Assembly: GCA_027592035.1 (NCBI GenBank)
Contig: JAQCIK010000030.1
Location: forward strand, 1-20,183
DNA length: 20,183 nt
Source of the DNA: Casp-actino8 sp001510455
Lineage (GTDB): Bacteria; Actinomycetota; Acidimicrobiia; Acidimicrobiales; Ilumatobacteraceae
Direction of reading: 5' to 3'
This document shows positions 20,179 to 20,183 of the stretch, in pieces. The position numbers were made by a program, and so were the translations under genes. The notes under the pieces are model-generated. The model searched no databases and was not told the DNA's origin. It saw nothing but the letters and a program-made list of their open reading frames with translations. Each line of letters opens with the position of its first letter. Position 1 is the stretch's first letter.

Positions 20179-20183
20179 AGAAC

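Noticed and set aside
20106..20183. Attachment site or integrated element at the tRNA-Gly gene
   Set aside because: tRNA genes are common integration targets, but no integrase, direct repeat of the tRNA 3' end or phage-like gene follows; kynU starts immediately.

Overview
This is a gene-dense, GC-rich bacterial window, probably from Actinomycetota and plausibly Acidimicrobiia-like. Three things support that: mycobacterial-type arylsulfatase, heme-uptake and neocarzinostatin-like surface proteins; frequent GTG starts; and several genes whose start codon lies directly behind a TANNNT -10 element with no Shine-Dalgarno (leaderless or nearly so). The tRNA gene does not encode CCA. No insertion sequence, CRISPR, phage gene or rRNA is visible, and no gap between genes exceeds 230 bases.

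Layout. 1-233 (minus): start of an unidentified gene preceded by a 64-residue two-helix membrane protein. 234-460: divergent regulatory interval with a 12-bp palindrome and two hairpins in the presumed leader of the next gene. 461-1810 (plus): DEAD-box RNA helicase. 1818-4737 (minus): three-gene arsenate-resistance operon, consisting of an ArsR repressor fused to a low-molecular-weight-phosphatase/ArsC domain, an ArsJ-associated GAPDH, and the organoarsenical exporter ArsJ, behind a perfect 30-bp inverted-repeat operator. 4801-9564 (minus): an SdsA-like alkylsulfatase homologue with an altered metal motif, a coupled formylglycine-type arylsulfatase, and a DUF2071 protein. 9622-11625 (plus): OafA-like acyltransferase-SGNH membrane protein. 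11638-15752 (minus): heme-uptake operon with a membrane-anchored heme-locus surface protein, HmuT, HmuU, HmuV and a lipoprotein. 15814-16311 (minus): hemerythrin-domain protein. 16380-17842 (minus): hemolysin III/PAQR-like membrane protein coupled to a crotonase. 17874-18284 (plus): DoxX-like protein. 18235-20178 (minus): tRNA-Gly(CCC), kynureninase starting 2 nt after the tRNA, and a coupled Nudix hydrolase.

How the genes work together. GAPDH and ArsJ form a known detoxification route: GAPDH makes 1-arseno-3-phosphoglycerate from arsenate and ArsJ exports it. The HmuTUV proteins import heme across the membrane, with two related Ig-like extracellular proteins at the ends of the operon. The two sulfatase-family proteins are translationally coupled and suggest scavenging of sulfate esters. 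Most genes within operons overlap by 4 bp (ATGA or GTGA), so translational coupling is the rule here.

Most worth a second look: the ArsR-ArsC fusion, which has no cysteine in its HTH domain and sits in an operon that needs no arsenate reduction; the tRNA-kynU junction; the recurring leaderless arrangement; and enzymes with replaced catalytic or metal residues (the alkylsulfatase homologue and the crotonase).
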